Shown in pieces: positions 17,466 through 25,673 of a stretch of 44,618 nt of DNA (within the stretch, counting starts at the first letter, position 1; each line of letters starts with the position of its first letter). The position numbers were made by a program, and so were the translations under genes. This stretch comes from Nocardia wallacei. Its GTDB lineage: Bacteria > Actinomycetota > Actinomycetes > Mycobacteriales > Mycobacteriaceae. Below the pieces are notes generated by a model. That model saw only the letters and a list, made by a program, of their open reading frames with translations, did no database searches and was not told the origin of the DNA. The stretch is from positions 1 to 44,618 of the forward strand of contig NZ_JARWQD010000096.1 of NCBI RefSeq assembly GCF_029869545.1, given 5' to 3'.

Positions 17466-18245
17466 TCATACCGGCTGGTCTCGCCGCGCCGGGACACCGT
17501 CGGTCGCGAGGTCCCGCACCAGCAGGGTGGCGCCCGCGACCGCGCCCGGCATCAGGAATACCGCCACGAACGGGATCAGGAAGGCCGCGGCGAGGGGAGT
17601 TCCGAAGCCCCACACCAGCATTCGGCGAGTCCGCAGCATCGCGAGCTGTTCGCGCAGTTCGACACCGCGGCGCTGCAGCGCCACGGAGGTGAGCTCCTGG
17701 GTGAGGAAATATCCGGTCACGCACACGACCAGCACGGGAACCACGGTCTGCCCCACCACGGGGACGAATCCGGCGGCGAACAGCAGCACGCCCCACAGCG
17801 CGGCCCGGACCACGATCCGCAGGCTGTCGCGAATCGAGATCCACAGTTCGCGCCACAACGGCAGCCCGGATTCGGGCGCGGTGCCGTCCGGGGACTGCGA
17901 CCGGTCGACCTGTTCGGACAGCGCCTCGTAGAACGGTTGCCCGATCGCCAGCGTCACCGCGGTGAAGGTGAGCACCGACAGCAGCAGTCCCAGCACGACC
18001 AGCAGCACGGCGAGGAATCCCCGCAGCAGCCCCGGCCACGGCGAGGCCCAGGTGTCGGCGAACGGCGTCGCCCACTCCACGATGTCGCCCGCGAAGATCA
18101 CGAGCGCGATCACCGCGGCGAGATACAGCAGCAGCGCGATCAGGCCGGGCACCAGGCCCAGCCCGAGCGAACGCCGATGCGTCGCCACCCACCGCTGCCC
18201 TCGCACGAGGTAGCCGAACCCGTTCGCCAGATCACGCACGGGCAC
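17466..18245 (-). CDS. EI24/CysZ-family integral membrane protein
   Basis: 259 residues with about five to six hydrophobic segments (near 28-52, 75-100, 145-185 and 220-245). The start MPVRDLANGFGYLVRGQRWVATHR and the segment AIGQPFYEALSEQVD are typical of the EI24 (CysZ-like) family, whose E. coli member is a sulfate permease. Whether this actinobacterial branch moves sulfate is not known to me. It lies 33 bp upstream of the SDR on the same strand, so the two may be co-transcribed. Confidence 0.82.
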   Translation of the reverse strand: MPVRDLANGFGYLVRGQRWVATHRRSLGLGLVPGLIALLLYLAAVIALVIFAGDIVEWATPFADTWASPWPGLLRGFLAVLLVVLGLLLSVLTFTAVTLAIGQPFYEALSEQVDRSQSPDGTAPESGLPLWRELWISIRDSLRIVVRAALWGVLLFAAGFVPVVGQTVVPVLVVCVTGYFLTQELTSVALQRRGVELREQLAMLRTRRMLVWGFGTPLAAAFLIPFVAVFLMPGAVAGATLLVRDLATDGVPARRDQPV

Positions 18246-18366
18246 AGCGTAATCGGAGATCGGCCCCGGGTGCGGAAGTGGGCGACGGGTGCGGGCCGGT
18301 TGCGAAGAGTTGTGTGAGTGCGGTTGTTCACAGGAGGGCGGCGCCGGTCGGCGGGGGCGGCGCGCC

Positions 18367-18372
18367 TAGAGT
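18367..18372 (+). promoter_or_regulatory. -10 box of the chelatase-like gene (leaderless)
   Basis: TAGAGT ends 6 nt before the GTG at 18379. No ribosome binding site is visible. Confidence 0.45.
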
Positions 18373-18378
18373 TGGGGC

Positions 18379-20541
18379 GTGTCCGAATCCCGAACCACTG
18401 TGGCGCCGCGAACCGATACGACCACGTCAGCGCGTGATGAGGCCGGATTTCCGTTCTCGGCGGTGGTGGGGCAGGAGCGGCTGCAGCTGGCGTTGATTCT
18501 GTGCGCGGTGCATCCCGGGATCGGCGGCGTGCTGGTGCGCGGGGAGAAGGGGACCGCGAAATCGACGGTGGTGCGGGCGCTGGCGCAGCTGCTGCCGCCG
18601 ATCGTGGACGAACGCGGGGAGCGGCCCGCGCGGCTGGTGGAGCTGCCGGTCGGGGCGACCGAGGACCGGGTGGTCGGATCGCTGGATCTGGAGCGGGTGC
18701 TGCGCGACGGCGAGCAGGCGTTCCGGCCCGGCCTTTTGGCAGCGGCGCATCACGGGGTGCTCTACGTCGACGAGGTGAATCTGCTGCACGATCACCTGGT
18801 GGACGTGCTGCTCGATGCCGCCGCCATGGGGCGCGTGCATATCGAGCGCGATGGGGTGTCGCATTCGCATCCGGCGCGATTCGTGCTGGTCGGCACCATG
18901 AATCCCGAGGAGGGGGAGCTGCGTCCGCAGCTGTTGGACCGGTTCGGGCTGACCGTCGATGTGGCGGCCTCCCGGGATGTCGACGTGCGGATGGCGGTGG
19001 TGCGCCGCCGCCTGGACTACGAGGCCGACCCGGCGGGATTCGCGGCGCGCTACGCGGGTGCCGACCGGGAGGTGGCCGAGCGGATTCTCGGCGCGCGCGA
19101 GCGCCTCGCCGAGGTCGCGCTCGACGATGTGGAGCTGCGGCGCATCGCGGCGCTGTGCGCCGCCTTCGATGTCGACGGCATGCGGGCGGATCTGGTCGTG
19201 GCTCGCACCGCGACCGCCCACGCGGCCTGGCGCGGAAGTGACTGTGTGACAGCCGAAGACGTGCGCGTCGCCGCGGAATTGGCGCTGCCGCACCGGCGCC
19301 GGCGCGATCCGTTCGACGAACCGGGCATCAGCGAGGATCAGCTGGACGAGGCCATGCGCCAGGCGGGGGAGCAGGCCGAGCAGAGCCGGGGCGAATCGGA
19401 TTCGGGCACAAGCGGATCGGAGCCCGAGGTCGGTTCCGATAGCGACGAATCCGAGGGCGGTCGCGCCGACAATCCGGACGGGCCCGACGGCGGGCCGGAA
19501 GGCCCTGACGATTCCCAGGGCGGGCCTGACAACTCCCGCGGTGGGCCTGACGATTCCCACGGTGGGCCCGATGATCTCCACGGTGGGCCTGACGATCCTC
19601 ACGGTGGGCCTGACGATCCTCATGGCGGGCCTGACGATCCTCACGGTGGGCCGGATGATCCCGACGGCGGGCCCGGCTCGCCCGGCGGTGGGCCGGGTGG
19701 TGGTGCCCGCGACGGTAAGGCCGGGGCGCCCGTGAATTCCGTTGCGCGCCCGCCCCGCTGGGAGATTCCCGGTGTCGGGGAGGGCGCGCCGGGCCGCCGC
19801 TCCCGGGCGCACAGCAGGCACGGCCGGGTCGTCCGCGCCACCTCGGATACGTCCGCGGGCCTGCATCTGCTCGGCACCGTGTTCGCCGCCGCACCGCATC
19901 AGCACGCCCGCGGCCGGTCCGCCGGTCCGCTCGCGCTGCAGGCCGGTGACCTGCGCGGCGCGTATCGCGAAGGGCGCGAAGGCAATTTGGTGATTTTCGT
20001 CGTGGACGCGTCCGGGTCGATGGCGGGCCGCGACCGGCTGTCCGCGGTGACCGGCGCGGTGGTGGCGCTGCTGCGCGACGCCTACCAGCGGCGCGACAAG
20101 GTCGCCGTGATCACCATGCGCGGCGCCGAGGCCGAGCTGGTACTTCCCCCGACCTCCTCGGTCGACATCGCCGTCCGGCGGCTGGCCGCCCTGCGCACCG
20201 GCGGCAAAACCCCACTGGCGCAGGGACTTGTGAAGGCCCGCGAGATCGTGCAGCGCGAGCGGGTGCGCGATCCGCAGCGCCGCGCCATGCTGGTCCTGCT
20301 CACCGACGGCCGCGCCACCGGCGGCGTCGATCCGGTACCGCGCGCCCGCGCCGCCGCCCGCCGTCTCGCCGCAGACGGCGTCGCCGCAGTGGTGGTGGAT
20401 TGCGAGCGCGGCATGATCCGCCTCGGCCTGGCCGCCGACCTGGCCCGCGACCTCCGCGCGACCTACCTCCAATTGACCGAACTCACCGGCGATTCCGTCG
20501 CCGGAGCAGTCCGAGCAGCGGGCACCACCCGAGCCGCATAG
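18379..20541 (+). CDS. Magnesium/cobalt-chelatase-like AAA+ and VWA protein
   Basis: 720 residues combining ChlI- and ChlD-like parts in one chain. The AAA+ module (about 15-330) has the Walker [12 protein letters not shown], the Walker [10 protein letters not shown] and the arginine-finger region [23 protein letters not shown] disordered linker (about 340-445) contains a GGPDDPH repeat. The C-terminal VWA domain has an intact [13 protein letters not shown] and later [11 protein letters not shown] and [10 protein letters not shown]. Its place just before cobO matches Rv2850c as I recall it, and a role in cobalt insertion has been proposed for such proteins, but the large CobN/ChlH-type subunit is not in this window. 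It is possibly a chaperone-like MoxR/VWA relative instead. Confidence 0.85.
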   Translation: MSESRTTVAPRTDTTTSARDEAGFPFSAVVGQERLQLALILCAVHPGIGGVLVRGEKGTAKSTVVRALAQLLPPIVDERGERPARLVELPVGATEDRVVGSLDLERVLRDGEQAFRPGLLAAAHHGVLYVDEVNLLHDHLVDVLLDAAAMGRVHIERDGVSHSHPARFVLVGTMNPEEGELRPQLLDRFGLTVDVAASRDVDVRMAVVRRRLDYEADPAGFAARYAGADREVAERILGARERLAEVALDDVELRRIAALCAAFDVDGMRADLVVARTATAHAAWRGSDCVTAEDVRVAAELALPHRRRRDPFDEPGISEDQLDEAMRQAGEQAEQSRGESDSGTSGSEPEVGSDSDESEGGRADNPDGPDGGPEGPDDSQGGPDNSRGGPDDSHGGPDDLHGGPDDPHGGPDDPHGGPDDPHGGPDDPDGGPGSPGGGPGGGARDGKAGAPVNSVARPPRWEIPGVGEGAPGRRSRAHSRHGRVVRATSDTSAGLHLLGTVFAAAPHQHARGRSAGPLALQAGDLRGAYREGREGNLVIFVVDASGSMAGRDRLSAVTGAVVALLRDAYQRRDKVAVITMRGAEAELVLPPTSSVDIAVRRLAALRTGGKTPLAQGLVKAREIVQRERVRDPQRRAMLVLLTDGRATGGVDPVPRARAAARRLAADGVAAVVVDCERGMIRLGLAADLARDLRATYLQLTELTGDSVAGAVRAAGTTRAA
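19496..19690 (+). repeat. 21-bp tandem repeat encoding GGPDD(P/S/L)(H/Q/R/D)
   Basis: About nine consecutive 21-bp units with the core GGTGGGCCTGACGATCCTCAC, in frame in the linker of the chelatase-like protein. The middle four units are nearly identical, outer ones diverge. The product is an acidic, glycine/proline-rich, disordered spacer joining the AAA+ and VWA domains. Confidence 0.85.
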
Positions 20542-20613
20542 CCGGGCCGCCGCGACGGCCAACCAACGAACAGTCCAGCTGGCCTCGGTTTTGCTCGCCT
20601 TCGCCTCGCCGCT

Positions 20614-20898
20614 GTGGAGTTCGCATCGGCTCGCCGGGCGGGTGCTGCGCCTGCGGTTCGGGACGCCGCGCGTCATCACGCGACTGCCCGCGATCCCGCC
20701 GGGATCGGCCTCGAATTCGACGCGGAACCGGCGCGGCTGTCCCTGATCCGTGCGTCGTCGTCGCTGGTTCGTCTCGAGCTGGCCGAACCCGTGCCCGCCC
20801 GTATCCAGGGCGTGCGCCGGGTCGCGGTGCGTTCGGTCGTCACCAGCACCGACGACCCCGATCGGCTACTCGCCGCCGTCGCGGAGGGTCGGTGCTGA
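20614..20898 (+). CDS. Small hypothetical protein
   Basis: 94 residues from a GTG. G/C-rich third positions persist through most of the frame, especially from residue 25 on (ARDPAGIGLEFDAEPARLSLIRASSSLVRLELAEP), which supports coding. The N-terminal 25 residues are alanine/arginine-rich and less convincing, and no ribosome binding site is visible, so the true start may be internal or the gene may be a fragment. There is no recognised family. It lies in the 398-bp gap between the chelatase-like gene and the converging sirtuin gene; the rest of that gap holds nothing that I recognise. Confidence 0.4.
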   Translation: MEFASARRAGAAPAVRDAARHHATARDPAGIGLEFDAEPARLSLIRASSSLVRLELAEPVPARIQGVRRVAVRSVVTSTDDPDRLLAAVAEGRC

Positions 20899-20939
20899 AG
20901 CCGCGCCGACAGGTCCGCCGCGAGCCGTGCCGACAGATG

Positions 20940-21809
20940 TCAGGAGGCAAGTGGGGCGCGGGCGGCGGTGGGGGCGGGGCAGCGATCTGCCAGAGCCGAC
21001 AGCACGGGGGAACACCCCGCGTCGATCACGAGGGTGGCGAGGTCGTCGCCGCGGGTGGCGCCGCGGTTGACGATGATCACCGGGCGACCCGTCTTGGCCG
21101 CGTGGCGGACGAATCGCAGGCCGGACATGACCGTCAGCGACGATCCGGCCACCAGCAGCACCTCCGCCGCGTCGACCACCTCGAATGCCGCGGCGACCCG
21201 GTCCCTGGGCACGTTCTCGCCGAAATAGACGATATCGGGCTTCAACAGGCCGCCGCAGTGCGCGCAGTCGACCATCCGGAAGTGATCGGTGTCGGTGACC
21301 ACCGCGTCGGCGTCGGGGGCCACCTCGAGTCCGCTGGTGATCGCGGCCTCGGCGAAGCCCGGATTCGCGGCCTCGAGGCGGTCGGCCAGGGCCATTCGCG
21401 AGATCAGGGCCTCGCATCCCAGGCAGCGCACGCGTGCGTAGGTGCCGTGCAGGTCGAGCACGCGGCGGCTGCCCGCCTTGGTGTGCAGCAGGTCCACGTT
21501 CTGGGTGATCAGGCCGGTGACGATGCCGGCGCGCTCCAGGCGGGCCAGCGCCCGATGCCCGGGGTTGGGTCGCGCGGCATCCATGCGCCGCCAGCCGACA
21601 TGGTTGCGTGCCCAATACCGTTGCCGGAACGCAGGATCGCCCACGAACTGCTGGTAGGTCATCGGGTTGCGGGGCGGCGAACCGGGGCCGCGATAGTCCG
21701 GGATCCCGCTGTCGGTGGAGATTCCGGCGCCGGTCAGCACCGCCACGCGGCGGTCGGCGACCAGCTCGAGCAGCCGTCCCATCTCGGGACCGGGCGGGGT
21801 GTCCGGCAT
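20940..21809 (-). CDS. Sir2-family NAD-dependent protein deacylase
   Basis: 289 residues. Motifs in order: GAGIST (27-32) and IPDYRG for NAD binding, ITQNVDLLH, the catalytic histidine in DLHGT, two CxxC pairs (CLGC and CAHC) for structural zinc, KPDIVYFGENVP, and GSSLTV near the C-terminus. It removes acyl groups from lysine using NAD. The QNVD form and the region around RYWARNH resemble SIR4-like (class II) bacterial sirtuins. It is transcribed away from cobO, with 90 bp between the starts, so the two probably have divergent promoters. It interrupts the cobalamin genes on the opposite strand; no functional link to the pathway is implied. Confidence 0.92.
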   Translation of the reverse strand: MPDTPPGPEMGRLLELVADRRVAVLTGAGISTDSGIPDYRGPGSPPRNPMTYQQFVGDPAFRQRYWARNHVGWRRMDAARPNPGHRALARLERAGIVTGLITQNVDLLHTKAGSRRVLDLHGTYARVRCLGCEALISRMALADRLEAANPGFAEAAITSGLEVAPDADAVVTDTDHFRMVDCAHCGGLLKPDIVYFGENVPRDRVAAAFEVVDAAEVLLVAGSSLTVMSGLRFVRHAAKTGRPVIIVNRGATRGDDLATLVIDAGCSPVLSALADRCPAPTAARAPLAS

Positions 21810-21899
21810 GAGGTCCAGGGTACGGGCGGGCCCGAGAATCGGCGCTGGTCCGGGTATGGCACCGTGGAGCGGCAGCGCAGCAGACAAGGAGCAGAGCAC

Positions 21900-22514
21900 A
21901 TGCCCAAGGGTGTTCCGGAGACGATTCCCGACGACGGGCTGACCACGCGGCAGCGGCGCAATCAGCCCGTGCTCGCCGTGCATACCGGTGTGGGCAAGGG
22001 GAAGTCGACGGCGGCGTTCGGGATGGCGCTGCGGGCCTGGAACCAGGGTTTCGACATCGCGGTGTTCCAGTTCGTCAAGAGCGCCAAGTGGAAGGTGGGG
22101 GAGGAGGCAGCCTTCCGCACGCTCGGGCGCCTGCACGAGGAGACGGGGACGGGCGGGGCGGTCGAATGGCACAAGATGGGCGAGGGCTGGTCGTGGGTGC
22201 GCAAGCCCGGCACCGAGGAAGACCATGCCGCCGCGGCGCTGGCCGGGTGGCAGGAGATCGCCCGCCGCCTCGCCGCCGAACAGCACCGCTTCTACGTCCT
22301 CGACGAGTTCACCTACCCGCTGAAATGGGGCTGGGTCGACGTGGACGAGGTGGTCGAGACCCTGCGCGCCCGCCCGGGCAACCAGCATGTGGTGATCACC
22401 GGCCGCGATGCCCCGCAGGCACTCGTCGACGCCGCGGACCTCGTCACCGATATGAGCAAGGTCAAACACCCGATGGACGCCGGTCGCAAGGGCCAGCGAG
22501 GCATCGAGTGGTGA
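21900..22514 (+). CDS. cobO: Cob(I)yrinic acid a,c-diamide adenosyltransferase
   Basis: 204 residues, normal length. It transfers the 5'-deoxyadenosyl group of ATP to the reduced cobalt of the corrinoid. The P-loop GVGKGKS (30-36) near the N-terminus, FQFVKSAKWKVGEE, MGEGWSW, LDEFTYPLKWGWV (Walker B-like) and the C-terminal VTDMSKVKHPMDAGRKGQRGIEW are CobO/BtuR signatures. AAGGAG lies 9 nt before the ATG. cobB follows 52 bp downstream, so the two are probably one operon. Confidence 0.96.
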   Translation: MPKGVPETIPDDGLTTRQRRNQPVLAVHTGVGKGKSTAAFGMALRAWNQGFDIAVFQFVKSAKWKVGEEAAFRTLGRLHEETGTGGAVEWHKMGEGWSWVRKPGTEEDHAAAALAGWQEIARRLAAEQHRFYVLDEFTYPLKWGWVDVDEVVETLRARPGNQHVVITGRDAPQALVDAADLVTDMSKVKHPMDAGRKGQRGIEW

Positions 22515-22566
22515 ATTCCGCACCCGTCGGACCGCGCGGTGCTGTCCGGGTGCCCGGAGGCGGGCG

Positions 22567-24108
22567 GTGAGTACGCCCGCGGTGGTGATCGCGGCGCCCG
22601 CCTCGGGGAGCGGGAAGACCACGGTCGCAACGGGTTTGATCGGGGCGCTGCGGCGGGCCGGGCATGCGGTGGCGCCGTTCAAGGTGGGACCCGACTACAT
22701 CGATCCGGGGTATCACGGCCTGGCGGCGGCGCGGCCGGGACGGAATCTGGATCCGGTGCTGGTGGGCACCGACCGGGTGGTGCCGCTGTATCGGCACGGC
22801 ACCCGCGGCTGCGATATCGCGGTGGTCGAGGGCGTGATGGGGTTGTTCGACGGCCGCATCGACGACGACCGGGCCGATGCGGTGGCCGAGGGTTCGACGG
22901 CGCAGGTCGCGGCGCTGCTCGGGGCGCCGGTGGTGCTCGTGGTCGATGCGCGCGGGCACAGCCAGAGCCTCGCCGCGCTGCTGCACGGTTTCGCCACCTT
23001 CGACAGCGGGATCCGGCTCGGGGGAGTGATTCTCAACCGGGTGGGCAGTGAACGCCACGAACAGGTGCTGCGGGCCGCCTGCGCCCGGGTGGGCATGCCG
23101 GTGCTCGGCGCTCTGCCGCGTATGGCCGAATTATCCGTTCCCTCACGGCATTTGGGTCTGATTCCGGCCGTGGAGCACGGCGGCGCGGCGCGGGCGGCGG
23201 TGGATACGATGACCGAACTCGTCGCGGCGCACGTGGATCTGGCGGCGATCGCCCGGCTGGCCGCCGCGCGTGTGCACGGTCCGGCCTGGGATGCGGTGGC
23301 CGCCGTGACCGGAACGGTGCACGACGCACTCTCGACTGCCGCCACCGAGGGTGTCGACTCCGCGGTCGAAGGTGGCGTCGAGTCCGGAAGGCTCACCGGC
23401 GCAGCGGTATCGAGTGACGTCGGGGCGGATGCCGAATCGCGGCTCGTGGGATCGGTGGCCCATGGCCCGACCGGGGGTGCGGAGACCGTGATCGCGGTCG
23501 CCGGTGGGGCCGCGTTCACCTTCGGGTACGCCGAACATCGCGAGCTGCTCGAGGCCGCGGGTGCGACCGTCGTCGCCTTCGATCCGATGCGTGATGAATT
23601 GCCCCGTGACACAGCGGGTCTGGTACTTCCCGGGGGGTTCCCGGAGGAGCATGCCGCCGAGCTCGCCCGCAACGGCCCGCTGCTGTCCGCGGTGGCGGAG
23701 TCGGCGCGGCGGGGGATGCCCGTGCACGCCGAATGCGCCGGGCTGCTGTATCTGGCCCGCTCACTCGACGGCCACCGCATGGCCGGGGTCGTCGACGTGG
23801 CGGCCGAATTCGGGCCGCGCCTGACCCTCGGATACCGGGATGCGGTGGCGCTGACGGATTCTCCGCTCTGGCGGGCGGGCGATCGGGTGCGCGGTCACGA
23901 ATTCCACCGCACCCACCTGACCGCCGCCGAGTCACAGCCCCCCGCCTGGGGATGGCGATCACCGGAGGGCCGGACCGTCCGCGAGGGCGCCGTGGTCCAC
24001 CGGGTCCACGCCTCCTACCTGCACACCCACCCCGCGGGAAATCCCACGGCCACAGCGAGATTCGTCGCAGCGGCAGCCGCCTACGCAGCCGAGCGTTCCG
24101 ATGCCTGA
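22567..24108 (+). CDS. cobB: Cobyrinic or hydrogenobyrinic acid a,c-diamide synthase
   Basis: 513 residues; amidates the a and c side chains using glutamine and ATP. The N-terminal P-loop APASGSGKTT, GPDYIDPGYH, VEGVMGLFDG and LVVDARGHSQS are intact. The C-terminal glutaminase domain has GLVLPGGFPEEHA, the nucleophile cysteine in HAECAGLLYLA, and the catalytic histidine region HASYLHTHPAGNP. Between the domains (about 248-300) there is a low-complexity insert (STAATEGVDSAVEGGVESGRL...) not usual for the family, which makes the protein longer than the typical 450-460 residues. The name is unrelated to the sirtuin called CobB in enterobacteria. Confidence 0.95.
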   Translation: MSTPAVVIAAPASGSGKTTVATGLIGALRRAGHAVAPFKVGPDYIDPGYHGLAAARPGRNLDPVLVGTDRVVPLYRHGTRGCDIAVVEGVMGLFDGRIDDDRADAVAEGSTAQVAALLGAPVVLVVDARGHSQSLAALLHGFATFDSGIRLGGVILNRVGSERHEQVLRAACARVGMPVLGALPRMAELSVPSRHLGLIPAVEHGGAARAAVDTMTELVAAHVDLAAIARLAAARVHGPAWDAVAAVTGTVHDALSTAATEGVDSAVEGGVESGRLTGAAVSSDVGADAESRLVGSVAHGPTGGAETVIAVAGGAAFTFGYAEHRELLEAAGATVVAFDPMRDELPRDTAGLVLPGGFPEEHAAELARNGPLLSAVAESARRGMPVHAECAGLLYLARSLDGHRMAGVVDVAAEFGPRLTLGYRDAVALTDSPLWRAGDRVRGHEFHRTHLTAAESQPPAWGWRSPEGRTVREGAVVHRVHASYLHTHPAGNPTATARFVAAAAAYAAERSDA

Positions 24109-24180
24109 CGCTCCTCGAATCGGCGACAGCGCAACCCACCACCGCCTGTCCGCCATGTTGGCTGCTCGGGGGAGAGGCGC

Positions 24181-24549
24181 ATGACCGGCGCGGAATTTGT
24201 TGTGGGGGTGGGGCTTCGGCCGTCTGTGCGGGCGGTGGACATTGTCGACGCAATCCGGGAAGCGGTGGGCGACAAGGTGGTCCGGTGTTTGGCGACGGTG
24301 GATCGGCGTGCCGGAGAGCCGGGGTTGGTCGAGGCGGCCGCGGAACTCGGGGTGCCGATCGTGGCGTTCGAGGTCGCGGAGCTGGCGGAGGTCGAGGTGC
24401 CGAATCCGCGGGCGCGCACCGCGGCCGCGATCGGCGTACCGAGCGTCGCCGAGGCCGCGGCGCTGCGGGCCGCCGCGGGCGGGGACCTCGTCGTCCCCAA
24501 GCGGGTGCGACCCGGCATCACCGTCGCGGTCGCCCGCTGCCCGCGGTAA
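24181..24549 (+). CDS. CobE / CbiG C-terminal-domain cobalamin biosynthesis protein
   Basis: 122 residues, a stand-alone CbiG_C (PF01890-type) domain. The pattern VVGVGLRPSVRAVDIVDAIREAV, CLATVDRRAGEPGLVEAAAELGVPI, VPNPRARTAAAIGVPSVAEAAAL and DLVVPKRVRPGITVAVAR covers the whole family. In the aerobic pathway CobE accompanies the ring-contraction stage. A purine-rich GGGGGAGAGG precedes the ATG. It follows cobB by 72 bp and is the last cob gene before a block of unrelated genes. Confidence 0.88.
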   Translation: MTGAEFVVGVGLRPSVRAVDIVDAIREAVGDKVVRCLATVDRRAGEPGLVEAAAELGVPIVAFEVAELAEVEVPNPRARTAAAIGVPSVAEAAALRAAAGGDLVVPKRVRPGITVAVARCPR

Positions 24550-24558
24550 TACCCCGGA

Positions 24559-24966
24559 TCAGTCGGCCTGCAGCTGCCGGAGCAGACCGAGACGGTCGAC
24601 GACGGCGTGCCGCGCGCTGATCCGGTCACCGACGAAACGGAACAGGGCGAATGCCTCCATGCTGATCTTGCGGCCGGTGGCGGGGATGCCCATGAGCTCC
24701 CCGGTGTGGGTGGCCTGCATCCGCCAGCGCACCATCACCCCGTCGTCCTCGCCCATGATGTCGAGGATGTCGAAGGAGGGATCGGTGTAGGCGGCGTGGA
24801 TCGCGCGCACCGTATCCTTGAATCCCTGTGCGCCGACGACATTCCGGTGGTCGCCCTCGGTGGTGATGAAGTCGTCGGTGAACAGCTCGTCGGCGATGTC
24901 GGGGTTGCCCGCCTCCAGGTTCTTGTAGAGGCGGCGGATGGTGTCCTTGTGAGACTGCGTGGTCAT
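24559..24966 (-). CDS. SnoaL-like polyketide-cyclase-fold protein
   Basis: 135 residues, one SnoaL/NTF2-like domain: KDTIRRLYKNLEAGNPDIADELFTDDFI, FKDTVRAIHAAYTDPSFDILDIMGEDDGVMVRWRMQATHTGEL, then ISMEAFALFRFVGDRISARHAVVDRLGLLRQL. This ester-cyclase subgroup includes many small proteins of unknown substrate. It is divergent from a TetR gene, with a perfect palindromic operator 24 bp upstream of its start, so it is very likely under control of that repressor. Confidence 0.85.
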   Translation of the reverse strand: MTTQSHKDTIRRLYKNLEAGNPDIADELFTDDFITTEGDHRNVVGAQGFKDTVRAIHAAYTDPSFDILDIMGEDDGVMVRWRMQATHTGELMGIPATGRKISMEAFALFRFVGDRISARHAVVDRLGLLRQLQAD

Positions 24967-24989
24967 GATCAGCCCTTCGGCGCTACGCT

Positions 24990-25015
24990 AATTACTGAGT
25001 GGTGACTCAGTAATT
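24990..25015. promoter_or_regulatory. TetR-type operator
   Basis: A perfect inverted repeat with 11-bp arms, AATTACTGAGT (24990-25000) and ACTCAGTAATT (25005-25015), separated by GGTG. It is markedly AT-richer than its surroundings and centrally placed between the divergent SnoaL-like and TetR genes. A further half-site CTGAGT occurs at about 25027. Confidence 0.75.
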
Positions 25016-25058
25016 TAACCTCTTTCCTGAGTGATCGCGCAAGAAGGAGGAAGCATCC

Positions 25059-25664
25059 GTGGCGGAATCGCGACGAGGCCGCCCGTCCACCGGAGTCCGC
25101 GAGGCGGTGCTGCGGGCGACCGAGCAGGCGCTGGCGGAGACGGGAACGGCGTTGTCCACCAAGGAGATCGCGCGCCGCGCCGGTGTCGCCGAATCGAGCA
25201 TCTTCTACCACTTCGGCGACCGGCTCGGACTCCTGCGGGCGGTGGTCGGCGAGCACCTGCCGGGCTTCGCGGACGCCGCGGTCATGCTGGGGCGGCGCAC
25301 CCCGAACCGGGATCTGCGCGACGCCCTGGCCGCCCTGCTGTCCGGCCTCGAGCGCTTCTATCTCGGCATCATGCCGATTCTCGGTGCCCTGCAGTCGGAT
25401 CGGCAGCTGCGCGAACTGCTGGCGCGCCGGGAGGGCGAGGTCGGCCCGCATCTGGCGCTGCGCTCGGTCGCCGAGGTGCTGCGCGCCGAACAGCAAGCGG
25501 GGCTGGTGAATTCCGAGCTGGACCCGGTGGCGGGCGCGGTGCTGCTCGTCGGCGCCGCCCATCAGCGGGCCCTGCACCGGTATCTGCTCGGCGCGGTCGC
25601 GGAGACGTTCCTGCCGTCGGTCGAGGCCGTGGCCGACGGGCTGCTCGCCGCCTTCCGGGCCTGA
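25059..25664 (+). CDS. TetR-family transcriptional repressor
   Basis: 201 residues. The N-terminal helix-turn-helix is typical: REAVLRATEQALAETGTALSTKEIARRAGVAESSIFYHFGDRLGLLRAVV. The C-terminal ligand domain has no assignable specificity. A strong AAGGAGG precedes the GTG. The palindrome between this gene and the SnoaL-like gene is the obvious target, implying autoregulation and control of the neighbour. Confidence 0.92.
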   Translation: MAESRRGRPSTGVREAVLRATEQALAETGTALSTKEIARRAGVAESSIFYHFGDRLGLLRAVVGEHLPGFADAAVMLGRRTPNRDLRDALAALLSGLERFYLGIMPILGALQSDRQLRELLARREGEVGPHLALRSVAEVLRAEQQAGLVNSELDPVAGAVLLVGAAHQRALHRYLLGAVAETFLPSVEAVADGLLAAFRA

Positions 25665-25673
25665 TCGACCCGC

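Noticed and set aside
20940..22514. Functional link between the sirtuin and cobalamin synthesis
   Set aside because: The shared name CobB is historical; the sirtuin is divergently transcribed and no pathway motif ties them.
9651..24180. Possible cobalamin riboswitch upstream of cobQ, cobO or cobB
   Set aside because: The intergenic gaps are too short or lack a recognisable B12-box; nothing like the conserved element was seen.
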